Shown: positions 8,188-15,733 of the stretch, one piece after another
Numbering within the stretch: position 1 is the stretch's first letter
Layout: each line of letters starts with the position of its first letter
DNA from: Acidobacteriota bacterium
GTDB taxonomy: Bacteria; Acidobacteriota; Terriglobia; Bryobacterales; Bryobacteraceae
Length of the DNA: 33,702 nucleotides
Assembly (NCBI GenBank): GCA_016201205.1
Contig: JACQDF010000007.1
Span: 1-33,702 of the forward strand
Reading direction: 5' to 3'
The notes under the pieces: model-generated
Told to the model about the DNA's origin: nothing
What the model saw: the letters and a program-made list of their open reading frames with translations, nothing else
Database searches by the model: none
Made by a program: the position numbers and the translations under genes

Positions 8188-8870
8188 TTCTCCTCCAGTG
8201 CCAGAGCAGTATACAACAATTGATCCATCCAGCCGGGAAGCGGCTGGACGCCGCTTTCCGGAGGCGATTTCAGCCAGGGCTCGTAGAAGCGGAATTTCGC
8301 CAGCGCGACCGGGAGCAGCAGCGAGTTGAGATAGGTGCAGCGGAGCCTGCGAAGCTGAAAGAGGGACGCCAGGGCCAGCAAGCGCTTCCTGGTGAAGCGC
8401 TGCCGCTCGAGAGCGAACCGGGAATGGCGGCTGCGCAGCAGATCGAGCGCCGAGACGCGCATCACCAGCAGGCCGCCCGGCCGAAGCACGCGAACCAGCT
8501 CGCCAAACGGCTGCTGTTCCTCCCCGCGCGAAAAATGCACCAGCACGTCCATCGAGAGCACGGCATCAAAGCAGCCATCAGGGAAGGGAAGGGCCGCGAT
8601 ATCGGCCTGCGTCAAGCGAAGGACGCCAAGAGCGCGGCCATATGCGAGCCCTTCGGATGCCAGATCGACAGGCGTCATGCGCCAGCCATATCGCTGCTCG
8701 AGCGCGCGGGACAAATGACCCGTGCCGCAGCCGGCCTCCAGAACACGCGTCAGCTTACGCTGCGCCGCCAGCGGATCAAGCAGCCGGAACAGAATCCGCC
8801 GCATGCCGCGAAACCACCAGAAGCTCTCCTCGAGCGCTGCAATATGGTCGAATTCCGCCGGATTCATCAT
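8115..8870 (-). CDS. Class I SAM-dependent methyltransferase
   Basis: The protein has 251 residues from ATG 8870, which overlaps the epimerase stop as ATGA. Motif I is VLEAGCGTG, the following acidic strand is TPVDLASEGL, and PFPDGCFDAVLSMDVLVHF and LRVLRPGGLLVMRV are the later class-I motifs. The N-terminal FWWFRGMRRILFRLL pattern is common in methyltransferases next to glycan-assembly genes. The substrate is inferred to be a sugar or lipid-linked precursor, because the gene sits between an epimerase and an acyltransferase-like membrane protein and is fully coupled to both. A frame upstream of 8870 is open but is antisense-like. Confidence 0.85.
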   Translation of the reverse strand: MMNPAEFDHIAALEESFWWFRGMRRILFRLLDPLAAQRKLTRVLEAGCGTGHLSRALEQRYGWRMTPVDLASEGLAYGRALGVLRLTQADIAALPFPDGCFDAVLSMDVLVHFSRGEEQQPFGELVRVLRPGGLLVMRVSALDLLRSRHSRFALERQRFTRKRLLALASLFQLRRLRCTYLNSLLLPVALAKFRFYEPWLKSPPESGVQPLPGWMDQLLYTALALEEKWLAAGLNFPLGQSLLLIAEKAQL

Positions 8871-9925
8871 ACGGCGGCATACTTGAGCCTGCGCTGGACT
8901 CCTTTGTGCTCGGGGAGGCTGCAATCGGCCTGCGGGTTTTCCGGATCCAGGTAGTGCCGCAACCGGGCGCGGTAGAAGGCGAGGGTGCTCTCGATGCCGT
9001 CCGCGAAGCGGGCCTGTGGCTTCCAGCCGAGTGTTTTTCGAATCAGCGAGCAATCCGTCGCGTAGCTGCCGATGTCGATTGCAGCCCGCTCTTCCGGAAA
9101 CGGCCTTGTTTCTACACTCAAACCGCCGGCCGCGCGCGCACACGTTTGGGCGATCTCGAGCAGGCTGAGCGCCTCCGGCCCGCCCACGTTCAAGGTGCGC
9201 TCCTGTAATGCGGGCGCAGCGCCGGCAAGCAGAAACGCTTCCACGGCGTCATCGACGAACACCGGGTCGCGAAGCTGTTTGCCGTCGCCGAAGACTTCGA
9301 GGCCCTGGCCAGTGAGGATGCACCGCAGAAATGTGCTCAGAAAGCCCTGGCAGGGAATCGCCAGCGACATCCGCGGGCCATACACATTGGTAAGGCGGAG
9401 AACAACCGCATCGAGCTGGCCGCTGCGGCTCAACATGAGGTGATACATGTTCGCCGCGTACTTGTGCACGCCGTTGAAATCGACGGGCCGCACGGGGTGG
9501 TTTTCGTCCATCGGCAAGTACTCAGGTTTGCCGTATACCTGCCGCGTTCCTGCGTACACGACCCGCACTCCTGGATTGTGCCGCACACACACCTGCAAAA
9601 AACGCAACTGGGCTACGGTGTTGATCAGCAGGTCCCGCTCGGGAAACTCCATGCTGTGGATGTGGCTGACCTCGCCTGCGAGATTAAAGATGACCCGCGC
9701 GCGGCGGATGGCGGAGGCGAAGTGGCCAGCCGCGCTGATGTCACGCTTGATTACCTCGACCTGTTCGCGCACGGTGGCGATGTTGTGGAGGTTGCCGCCG
9801 CAGCCGGGAACGAGCGGGTCCACCACGGTAACCTGCGCTCCTTGCTCAACCAGCCTCAATGCCAGGTTGCTGCCGATAAAACCGAGGCCGCCGGTCACCA
9901 GAACAGGAGTATTCCGATAGGACAT
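8867..9925 (-). CDS. NAD-dependent epimerase/dehydratase (extended SDR) with Asn in place of catalytic Tyr
   Basis: The 352-residue extended SDR has the Rossmann motif TGGLGFIGS (11-19) and VVDPLV for the adenosine ribose. The GTRQVYG stretch (126-132) supplies the Ser/Thr of the active site. The usual YxxxK is replaced by N151-GVH-K155 (VDFNGVHKYAANMYH), so the catalytic Tyr position holds Asn. From memory, a subgroup of epimerase-like proteins in glycan loci carries this NGxxK form. C-terminal substrate-loop features (LNVGGPEALSL, WKPQARFADGI) are normal. The role is inferred as nucleotide-sugar modification for the adjacent glycosyltransferase. The start at 9925 has a GGACTCCGAACG-type purine-containing leader and no close upstream gene, only the tandem 90-bp repeats. 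Confidence 0.87.
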   Translation of the reverse strand: MSYRNTPVLVTGGLGFIGSNLALRLVEQGAQVTVVDPLVPGCGGNLHNIATVREQVEVIKRDISAAGHFASAIRRARVIFNLAGEVSHIHSMEFPERDLLINTVAQLRFLQVCVRHNPGVRVVYAGTRQVYGKPEYLPMDENHPVRPVDFNGVHKYAANMYHLMLSRSGQLDAVVLRLTNVYGPRMSLAIPCQGFLSTFLRCILTGQGLEVFGDGKQLRDPVFVDDAVEAFLLAGAAPALQERTLNVGGPEALSLLEIAQTCARAAGGLSVETRPFPEERAAIDIGSYATDCSLIRKTLGWKPQARFADGIESTLAFYRARLRHYLDPENPQADCSLPEHKGVQRRLKYAAV

Positions 9926-9972
9926 TCGTTCGGAGTCCTTTCACCCAATTACAACAGATTGTAGCCATCCTA

Positions 9973-10152
9973 CTACTAAGGAACTCGCTCGCACAACGCG
10001 CCGGGCCTACCGGCAGCCGGCGGGTTCCTCACCGGTATGGAGGCCGGCCCGGCCTGTGCGAGCTACTAAGGAACTCGCTCGCACAACGCGCCGGGCCTGC
10101 CGGCAGCCGGCGGGTTCCTCACCGGTATGGAGGCCGGCCCGGCCTGTGCGAG
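9973..10152. repeat. Two tandem 90-bp copies of a structured intergenic element
   Basis: Copy 1 is 9973-10062 and copy 2 is 10063-10152. They differ only at base 37 of the unit (A or G), and a CTAC stub of a third unit follows. Within each unit, positions 15-23 pair with 83-91, 28-35 with 74-81, and 36-41 with 60-65, all by exact complementarity. This gives a long imperfect hairpin. The hairpin loop contains GTTCCT (52-57), which is complementary to AGGAAC (7-12) just outside the stem, so a pseudoknot is possible. The element fills the gap between the aminotransferase stop (10172) and the epimerase start (9925). Confidence 0.9.
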
Positions 10153-10171
10153 CTACGAGCGTGCGCCAGGT

Positions 10172-11269
10172 TCAACGACGATAGAACCGCCGGATCCGTT
10201 CGATCACTTCCTCGGCGGACGTTGCGGGCAGGCGCGGCCACAGAGGCAGCGACAGGATCTCGCGGCACGCTTTCTCGGCATGCGGCAAGTCGCCGCGGCG
10301 CAGCCCGCAGTCTCGAAACGCCGGTTGCAGGTGAAGCGGCGCCGGGTAGTGGACGCCGGTGACGATTCCTTGCGACGCCAGATGCTGCCGCAGGCGGTCT
10401 CGCCTGTGCGCACGGATGACGTAGAGATGGCACACGGAGTCCTCCGTGCGTTCCACCATGCCCACTGCCGGACAATCCTTCAGGCCTTGGTCATACAGGC
10501 GTGCGGTGCGGCGGCGGTCTTCGTTCCATTCGTTGAGGCGGGGCAGAAACGCTCGCAGATAACAGGCGTGCATTTCATCGAGCCGTGAATTGACGCCGGC
10601 CATGTAGCTGATCTGCCCGCCGCGCCGCCCGCCGTCGCGAAGCGCGCGCAGCCGCCGCGCGGAAGAAGCGCGGTTGGTGAGGATGGCGCCTCCATCGCCA
10701 AGGCAAAACAGGTTCTTGGTCGGATAAAAGCTGTAGGCGACCCACCCGGAGAACTCCGTGAAGGGCTTGCCGCCACACTGCGCGCCATGCGCCTGGCAGG
10801 CGTCTTGCACCAGCAGCTTGCGGTGCGCTCGCGCCATCCGGGCAAAGCTGTCGATGGCGCACGGCTGCCCATACAGGTGCACCGGAACAAATGCGGCCGT
10901 GCGGCGCGTCATCCGGTTGCCCGCATCTTCCGGATCGATCTCGAGTGTCCGCGGATTCACATCGGCAAAACGCGGCAGGCAGCCGGCAGCCAGAATGCCG
11001 ATGCCCGTGAAGGACGCCGTCAGCGCACTGGTGATGACTTCCCGCGCGGATGCGCCCGCTTCCCGCAGGCACAACTGGATTGCATCGGTGCCGCTGCCCA
11101 CGCCGATGGCAAACCGCGCCTGGAAGGCCGCCGCCAGCTCGCCCTCAAACGCCGCCACCTGCTCGCCCAGAATGAAATGCGACCTGGCGAACATCTCCGC
11201 CAGCCGTGACTGCCATGCGGCGCGCGTTTCCTTCAGCGCCGGCCCAAGATTTACAGCCGGGACAGACAT
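10172..11269 (-). CDS. DegT/DnrJ/EryC1-family sugar aminotransferase
   Basis: The protein has 365 residues from ATG 11269, where it overlaps the glycosyltransferase stop by 19 bp. Earlier in-frame codons are antisense-like. It is a PLP fold-type I enzyme: GVGSGTDAI (56-64) binds the phosphate, QDACQAHGA (155-163) supplies the ring-nitrogen Asp156, and SFYPTKNL gives Schiff-base Lys185 followed by GDGGAI. The C-terminal GVHYPAPLHLQPAF is standard for the family. Known members transfer an amino group from glutamate to keto-sugar nucleotides. The product is inferred to be an amino sugar used by this cluster. The frame ends 20 bp before the tandem 90-bp repeats. Confidence 0.92.
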   Translation of the reverse strand: MSVPAVNLGPALKETRAAWQSRLAEMFARSHFILGEQVAAFEGELAAAFQARFAIGVGSGTDAIQLCLREAGASAREVITSALTASFTGIGILAAGCLPRFADVNPRTLEIDPEDAGNRMTRRTAAFVPVHLYGQPCAIDSFARMARAHRKLLVQDACQAHGAQCGGKPFTEFSGWVAYSFYPTKNLFCLGDGGAILTNRASSARRLRALRDGGRRGGQISYMAGVNSRLDEMHACYLRAFLPRLNEWNEDRRRTARLYDQGLKDCPAVGMVERTEDSVCHLYVIRAHRRDRLRQHLASQGIVTGVHYPAPLHLQPAFRDCGLRRGDLPHAEKACREILSLPLWPRLPATSAEEVIERIRRFYRR

Positions 11270-12024
11270 TCCGCGAGCACGCCCTTGCCGGCGACCAGCA
11301 CCACGGTGAACAGAAGCTGGATGCGCAAGCGAACTAACTGGTGCAGCGTTTGAAGCAGGCTCTTCCAGCGGAAAAACTGGCTCCTGCCGTGCCGCCGGGG
11401 GTAATGATGCACGCCGACCTCGGCCACCTCGCATCCGCTCAGCTCGAGCTTGCGCACCAACTCGACGCAGATGGTTCCGCTGGTCGAGGCGAGATGGATG
11501 TCCTTCACCAGGTCGCGCCGGATGAGGCGGAAATCGCAGTCGATATCCCGGATGCGGACGCCAAACAACAGACGCGCGAAGCGGTTATAGACGTTCCCGA
11601 TCAGAATGCGGTGCGCCGGGTCGTTTCGCTCGAGCTTGTAGCCGTTGACGAAGCCCACGTTGTCGGCTAGCTCCTGGTACAGCTTTATCAGCTCGCGCGG
11701 GTCGTATTGCCCGTCGCCGTCCGTGTAGAAGACCAGATCTTTGGTGGCCGCTTCGAAACCGCTTCGCAGAGCGCCTCCGTAGCCGCGGTTCTTCTCGTGC
11801 GTCACCACCCGCAACCGCGGCCCGTACCGGCTTTGGAGATCCTTCAGCACTTGCGCGGTGTTGTCGCGGCTTCCGTCATTCACGACGATGACTTCGTAAT
11901 CCTGGAAATGCTTCCCCAGGATGCCGAAGGTTCGGTCGAGCAGGTCCGGCAGGGACGGAGCGTCGTTATAGGCAGGGAAAAAGACGCTGATGCTGTGTGG
12001 GCTGAAGCCGTTGCGCGCATTCAT
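11251..12024 (-). CDS. GT2 glycosyltransferase, polyprenyl-phosphate (DPM1-like) type
   Basis: The 257-residue GT-A fold protein has ISVFFPAYNDAPSL at the start, VVNDGSRD (48-54), and TDGDGQYDP (101-109) carrying the metal-binding DxD-like motif. RDIDCDFRLIRRD and the RRHGRSQFF stretch are typical of dolichol/undecaprenyl-phosphate glycosyltransferases. There is at most one hydrophobic C-terminal segment (LLFTVVLVAG). The family moves a sugar from a nucleotide donor to a polyprenyl phosphate at the inner membrane. The gene follows the TPR gene by 19 bp and overlaps the aminotransferase, so it is part of the same transcript. Confidence 0.9.
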   Translation of the reverse strand: MNARNGFSPHSISVFFPAYNDAPSLPDLLDRTFGILGKHFQDYEVIVVNDGSRDNTAQVLKDLQSRYGPRLRVVTHEKNRGYGGALRSGFEAATKDLVFYTDGDGQYDPRELIKLYQELADNVGFVNGYKLERNDPAHRILIGNVYNRFARLLFGVRIRDIDCDFRLIRRDLVKDIHLASTSGTICVELVRKLELSGCEVAEVGVHHYPRRHGRSQFFRWKSLLQTLHQLVRLRIQLLFTVVLVAGKGVLAECLSRL

Positions 12025-12043
12025 GCTCAGTCAGCCTTACAGT

Positions 12044-12454
12044 CTAATACAGGTTCGAGGTCCCCGGATGCAGCATCTTCCAGGCGCGGTAATGGTCACG
12101 GACTTTCGCCAGCAGTTGCTCGGCTTCGCGGCGTTGCCAAGCCTCGAGCGCCGTCAATCGCAGGGTCTGATCGAGAGCCTCCATCGCTTCGCCCCAACGC
12201 TCATCGGCCACCAGCACCCGCGCGATCATCAGATGCGGTTCCGGATCGGCCGGGGCGACCCGCATCGCCTCATGACACCAGTTTTGAAAAGCGCGCACTT
12301 CATCCACCGACAGGCAAAGCCTGGCGATCTCTTTGCAGATTTCCACGCTCTGCTCTCCGATGGCCACTGCCTGTTCGAGAACGTCAATCGCCTTGCCGAT
12401 CTCGCCGCGTTGCTTGTGCCCGGCGGCCACCGCCAGCCACTCGCTGCTGCTCAT
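12044..12454 (-). CDS. Small TPR-repeat protein
   Basis: The protein has 136 residues from the ATG at 12454. The frame is open to 12601, but those codons lie in a palindromic repeat and are not protein-like. The sequence is all-helical with about three tetratricopeptide-like repeats: AIDVLEQAVAIG, NWCHEAMRVAPADPEPHLMIARVL and GEAMEALDQTLRL. No signal peptide is seen. It is the first gene of the minus-strand glycan unit, 19 bp ahead of the glycosyltransferase, so a scaffold or assembly role is possible. The sequence does not show a specific function. Confidence 0.7.
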   Translation of the reverse strand: MSSSEWLAVAAGHKQRGEIGKAIDVLEQAVAIGEQSVEICKEIARLCLSVDEVRAFQNWCHEAMRVAPADPEPHLMIARVLVADERWGEAMEALDQTLRLTALEAWQRREAEQLLAKVRDHYRAWKMLHPGTSNLY

Positions 12455-12474
12455 GGATCTGACAGCATAGCATT

Positions 12475-12545
12475 GGGGGAGCGTGACCGCTCGCTGACGC
12501 TCGCGGCTCAGAAAGCGCTTCCGAGCCGCGACCGTTAGGGAGCGG
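12475..12545. repeat. Palindromic intergenic repeat (copy 1)
   Basis: An arm starting CCGCTCGCTGACGC and ending CGCGGCTC faces CCGAGCCGCG...AGGGAGCGG across a short loop (about 12 bases), making an imperfect stem of roughly 24 bp. Bases 12486-12527 match 31258-31299 at 38 of 42 positions. It lies between the divergent TPR and LOR/SDH genes. I recall similar repeats dispersed in Solibacter-like genomes. It behaves like a REP-type element and is not a simple terminator. Confidence 0.75.
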
Positions 12546-12635
12546 ATTTCGAGGCCGAAGCACCCGGCAAGGAACCCGCTGCCTCCGGCAGGCCAGCTCA
12601 CCCGCTATCCTAAAGAGAGGGCGTTTCCCGAAAGC

Positions 12636-13871
12636 ATGACTTCCAATGCACAAGCGCTGTCCTTTCAGGAGATCGTGGAAGCGGAAGGACACCTGATCGA
12701 CAGCCACATCATGGAGCAGATCTTCGACACCGTGGTCGAATACCAGGGCCGGTTCGAAGTGCAGCATTTCCACATCGGGCGGACCAACAGCGACCCGTCG
12801 CGATTGCGGCTGAAGGTGGAAGCGCCCACTGCTGAGCTGATGAACAAGATGATGGCCCAGTTGCTGGGGCTGGGCTGCTCGCCAGTGGAAGGCGGCGACG
12901 TCGAGCTGAAGAGGGTCGAGCGCGACCGCTGCGCTCCGGAGGATTTTTACTCGACGACCAACCACCGCACGACGGTCCGGCGACAGGGCGCTTGGATCGA
13001 AGTCGAGCGGCAGCGGATGGATGCGCTGATCGTGGTCGAGCATGGCCGCGCCGTCTGCCGGCGTCTCCGGGACCTGCGCGAGGGAGATCTGGTGGTGGCC
13101 GGCATGCACGGCATTCGCGTCATTCCGGAGTCCAAGGAACGCGACCGCCTGCACTTCGCGTTCATGAGCAACGGCATTTCTTCCGAGCGGCAGGTGGAAA
13201 CCGCAGTCCGCCAGACGGCGGCATTGATGAGACAGACGCTTGCCAATGCGCAAAGGATCGCCGTTGTCGCCGGCCCGGTGGTGATCCATACGGGCGGCGG
13301 ACCCGCACTGGCAAGGCTGATCCGGCATGGATGGGTGCAGTCGCTGCTGGCGGGCAACGCATTGGGCGTTCACGATGTCGAAGCGGCGCTGCTGGGCACC
13401 TCGCTTGGCGTGCGCACCGCGGATGGGCGTCTGGAAGATCATGGCCACCGCAATCACATGCAAGCCATCAACGCCATCTATCACGCCGGCGGCATCCGTC
13501 AGGCCGTCGAGTCCGGCTGCCTGACCGGCGGCGTGATGTATGAATGCGTGAAAGCCGGCATTCCATTCGTGCTGGCGGGCAGCCTCCGCGATGACGGCCC
13601 GCTGCCGGACACCATCACCGACATGAACGATGCCCAGGATGCGTATGCGGAACAGATTCACGGCGCCGGGCTGATTCTCTGTCTGGGCTCGATGCTGCAC
13701 TCGATCGCCGTGGGCAACATGGCGCCGAGCTGGGTCAAGATTGTCTGCGTCGATATCAACCCCGCTGTGGTGACCAAAGTCAGTGACCGCGGAACCGGAC
13801 AGGCGGTCGGCGTGGTCACCGATGTCGGCCTCTTTCTGGACCTTCTGGCGCGTCATCTGGTGAACGAATGA
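12636..13871 (+). CDS. LOR/SDH-domain protein (TIGR00300 family; ornithine cyclodeaminase-type)
   Basis: The protein has 411 residues. The N-terminal LOR/SDH domain starts at SFQEIVEAEGHLIDSHIMEQIFD and continues through EYQGRFEVQHFHIGRTNSDPS. The second half is a Rossmann-like nucleotide-binding region with VAGPVVIHTGGG (about 208-219), GNALGVHDVEAALLGTSLG and HRNHMQAIN, all hallmarks of TIGR00300. Known relatives are the archaeal ornithine cyclodeaminase and the C-terminal half of cyanobacterial ArgZ/AgrE, which convert ornithine to proline and ammonia with NAD. The N-terminal arginine dihydrolase domain of AgrE is absent here. The role is inferred as arginine/ornithine-to-proline conversion. 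The stop overlaps queF by ATGA. Confidence 0.88.
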   Translation: MTSNAQALSFQEIVEAEGHLIDSHIMEQIFDTVVEYQGRFEVQHFHIGRTNSDPSRLRLKVEAPTAELMNKMMAQLLGLGCSPVEGGDVELKRVERDRCAPEDFYSTTNHRTTVRRQGAWIEVERQRMDALIVVEHGRAVCRRLRDLREGDLVVAGMHGIRVIPESKERDRLHFAFMSNGISSERQVETAVRQTAALMRQTLANAQRIAVVAGPVVIHTGGGPALARLIRHGWVQSLLAGNALGVHDVEAALLGTSLGVRTADGRLEDHGHRNHMQAINAIYHAGGIRQAVESGCLTGGVMYECVKAGIPFVLAGSLRDDGPLPDTITDMNDAQDAYAEQIHGAGLILCLGSMLHSIAVGNMAPSWVKIVCVDINPAVVTKVSDRGTGQAVGVVTDVGLFLDLLARHLVNE

Positions 13872-14272
13872 AGCGCAGGGAATACACCGATCAGCACGCT
13901 GCCGCCGGCGCCGATGCCGTTCTGCCGGAAATCGAGTGCTGGCCGAATCAGTATCCGCGTCCGGGCTACGAGATCGAAATCACGATTCCGGAATTCACGT
14001 CCCTGTGCCCGAAAACCGGCCTTCCGGACTCGGGCACGCTGACGCTGCGCTATGTCCCGGACAAGATGTGCCTCGAGCTGAAGTCGCTCAAGTTGTACGC
14101 CCTGGCTTACCGCAACCTTGGCATATTCCAGGAAAACAGTGTGAACCGCTTTCTGGGAGATGTGGTAAGAGCGTGCCGTCCCATCCGTGCGGAAGTGGTG
14201 GGCGACTTTGCTCCGCGCGGCGGAATCTATTCCAAAATCACCGCAACCTGGAGCCGGGGCCGTGGCCGCTGA
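13868..14272 (+). CDS. queF: NADPH-dependent preQ0 reductase QueF (short, YkvM type)
   Basis: The 134-residue unimodular enzyme has FTSLCPKTGLPDSG with the thioimide-forming Cys47 and general acid Asp54. The QueF motif ELKSLKLY (70-77) follows, then YRNLGIFQE. Length and motif spacing fit the Bacillus YkvM subfamily. It reduces 7-cyano-7-deazaguanine to 7-aminomethyl-7-deazaguanine for queuosine tRNA modification in the cytoplasm. The start ATG overlaps the upstream LOR/SDH stop (ATGA). The 3' end overlaps the following methyltransferase start by 11 bp, so all three are likely one coupled transcript. No other queuosine gene lies in the window. Confidence 0.95.
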   Translation: MKRREYTDQHAAAGADAVLPEIECWPNQYPRPGYEIEITIPEFTSLCPKTGLPDSGTLTLRYVPDKMCLELKSLKLYALAYRNLGIFQENSVNRFLGDVVRACRPIRAEVVGDFAPRGGIYSKITATWSRGRGR

Positions 14273-15698
14273 AGACGCCAAATCCGTCGAGATCGCCGCT
14301 GTCATTCGCGAGATCCAGGAGCGTGTGCGAGCCAGATACCCGCTGAACATTGCCGGCTCGGAGCAGATTCCTTTGGCGGACCTGATGCCCGTGGTGCACG
14401 CTCGCGACCGCGCCGAGGGGAATGTGGCGGCGATTGGCACGGTGAACCCGCGGCCGCCCGGGCTCGTCAACGGCTTGATTCAATCGGTGAAACGCACGAT
14501 CGCGCGTGGGCTGGGCTGGTTCGTGCGCGACCAGATCGAGTTTAACCGCGCCTGTCTTGACTGCGTGCATGCCCTGCTGGAAGCGACCAATGAAGCCAAC
14601 CGTGCGATGGCGGCGCTGGCCTGCCAGGTCGACCGCCGGATCGAGGACCTGCGCAACCAGATGCAGGCCGAGATGCAGCCGCTGAGGCGAACCGCCGAAG
14701 CGCTGGCGGAGGAAGCCCGCGAGCTCAAAGATGTCCGCGGCCATTGGGCCGAGTGGCGCCAGGAGTGGGAGCGCAAGCTCTCGATCAACGAAATCCAGTT
14801 CCTGCGAAGCGTGGCTGACCTTCAGACCGCCTTTCAGCACCGGGCCACGCTGATGGAAAGCAATTTCCGGGATTTGGCCGGCTCGCAGCACAGAGACTTT
14901 GCCGTGGCTCTCGACAAAGCGCGCCTCGAGATCCAGGAGAGGCTATGGGCTGAGTTGGCCAAAGTGCGGATGGAGTTCGAGAAGCTGATCCACAATGAGC
15001 TGCGTGTCATGCGCCAGCGAGTGCAAGCGGCGACGCCAGCGCCCGCCGCGAGTCCAGCCACGGCCGTCGCCGGGCTGCCGGAAGCGCCCATCGATTGCCT
15101 GCGCTTTGCGGATCGCTTCCGCGGCACGGAAGACTACGTGCGGCGGATACAGAAGCGTTATGTCGAGAAATTTGCGGGATTCGGGGAAGTGCTTGACATC
15201 GGCTGTGGCCGCGGTGAGTTCCTGGAATGCCTGCGCGAAGCAGGGATGGTTGCCAAGGGCATCGACTCGAACGCTGAGATGGTGGCGCTATGCCGCTCAA
15301 AAGACCTGTATGCCGAGCAGGCGGACTTGTTCGATTACCTGGGCGAGCTGGACGAAGCGTCGCTGGACGGCATCTTCTGCGCGCAGGTGGTCGAGCATCT
15401 GCCTCCGCACCGCGTGCCGGAGATGATCAGCCTCGCCGCTGCCGCACTGCGCCCCGGCGGCCGAATCGTGATCGAAACGCCGAATCCGGAGTGCCTGGCG
15501 ATTTTTGCCACCCACTTCTATCTGGACCCGACGCACCGGCGGCCGGTGCCTGCCGCGCTGCTGGCATTTTATCTGGAAGAGAGCGGATTCGGGCAGATCG
15601 CGACCGAGTACATGAATCCGGCCGAGGAATCGCTGCCGCATTTGCCAGACGCATTGCGCGGGGGCTTGGATTACGCGATCAGCGCTACGCGGCTGTAG
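14262..15698 (+). CDS. Coiled-coil-bearing class I SAM methyltransferase
   Basis: The GTG at 14262 gives 478 residues. It was chosen because GGAG sits about 8 bases upstream and the frame before it is antisense-like. Three parts are visible: an N-terminal region of about 100 residues with an amphipathic stretch (LIQSVKRTIARGLGWFV), a long alpha-helical, heptad-like segment (about 110-275, rich in Glu/Arg/Ala/Leu), and a methyltransferase domain with VLDIGCGRGEF (about 309-319), GIDSNAEMV, FCAQVVEHLP and LRPGGRIVIETPNPE. Relatives sit in LPS or O-antigen loci and resemble the methyltransferase that caps polysaccharide chains, where the coiled coil acts as a length ruler. That role is inference. 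The gene overlaps queF and converges with the ATPase gene. Confidence 0.85.
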   Translation: MAAEDAKSVEIAAVIREIQERVRARYPLNIAGSEQIPLADLMPVVHARDRAEGNVAAIGTVNPRPPGLVNGLIQSVKRTIARGLGWFVRDQIEFNRACLDCVHALLEATNEANRAMAALACQVDRRIEDLRNQMQAEMQPLRRTAEALAEEARELKDVRGHWAEWRQEWERKLSINEIQFLRSVADLQTAFQHRATLMESNFRDLAGSQHRDFAVALDKARLEIQERLWAELAKVRMEFEKLIHNELRVMRQRVQAATPAPAASPATAVAGLPEAPIDCLRFADRFRGTEDYVRRIQKRYVEKFAGFGEVLDIGCGRGEFLECLREAGMVAKGIDSNAEMVALCRSKDLYAEQADLFDYLGELDEASLDGIFCAQVVEHLPPHRVPEMISLAAAALRPGGRIVIETPNPECLAIFATHFYLDPTHRRPVPAALLAFYLEESGFGQIATEYMNPAEESLPHLPDALRGGLDYAISATRL

Positions 15699-15733
15699 GC
15701 CGGCAACGCGGCCGTCACCACAACAGCCGCAGA

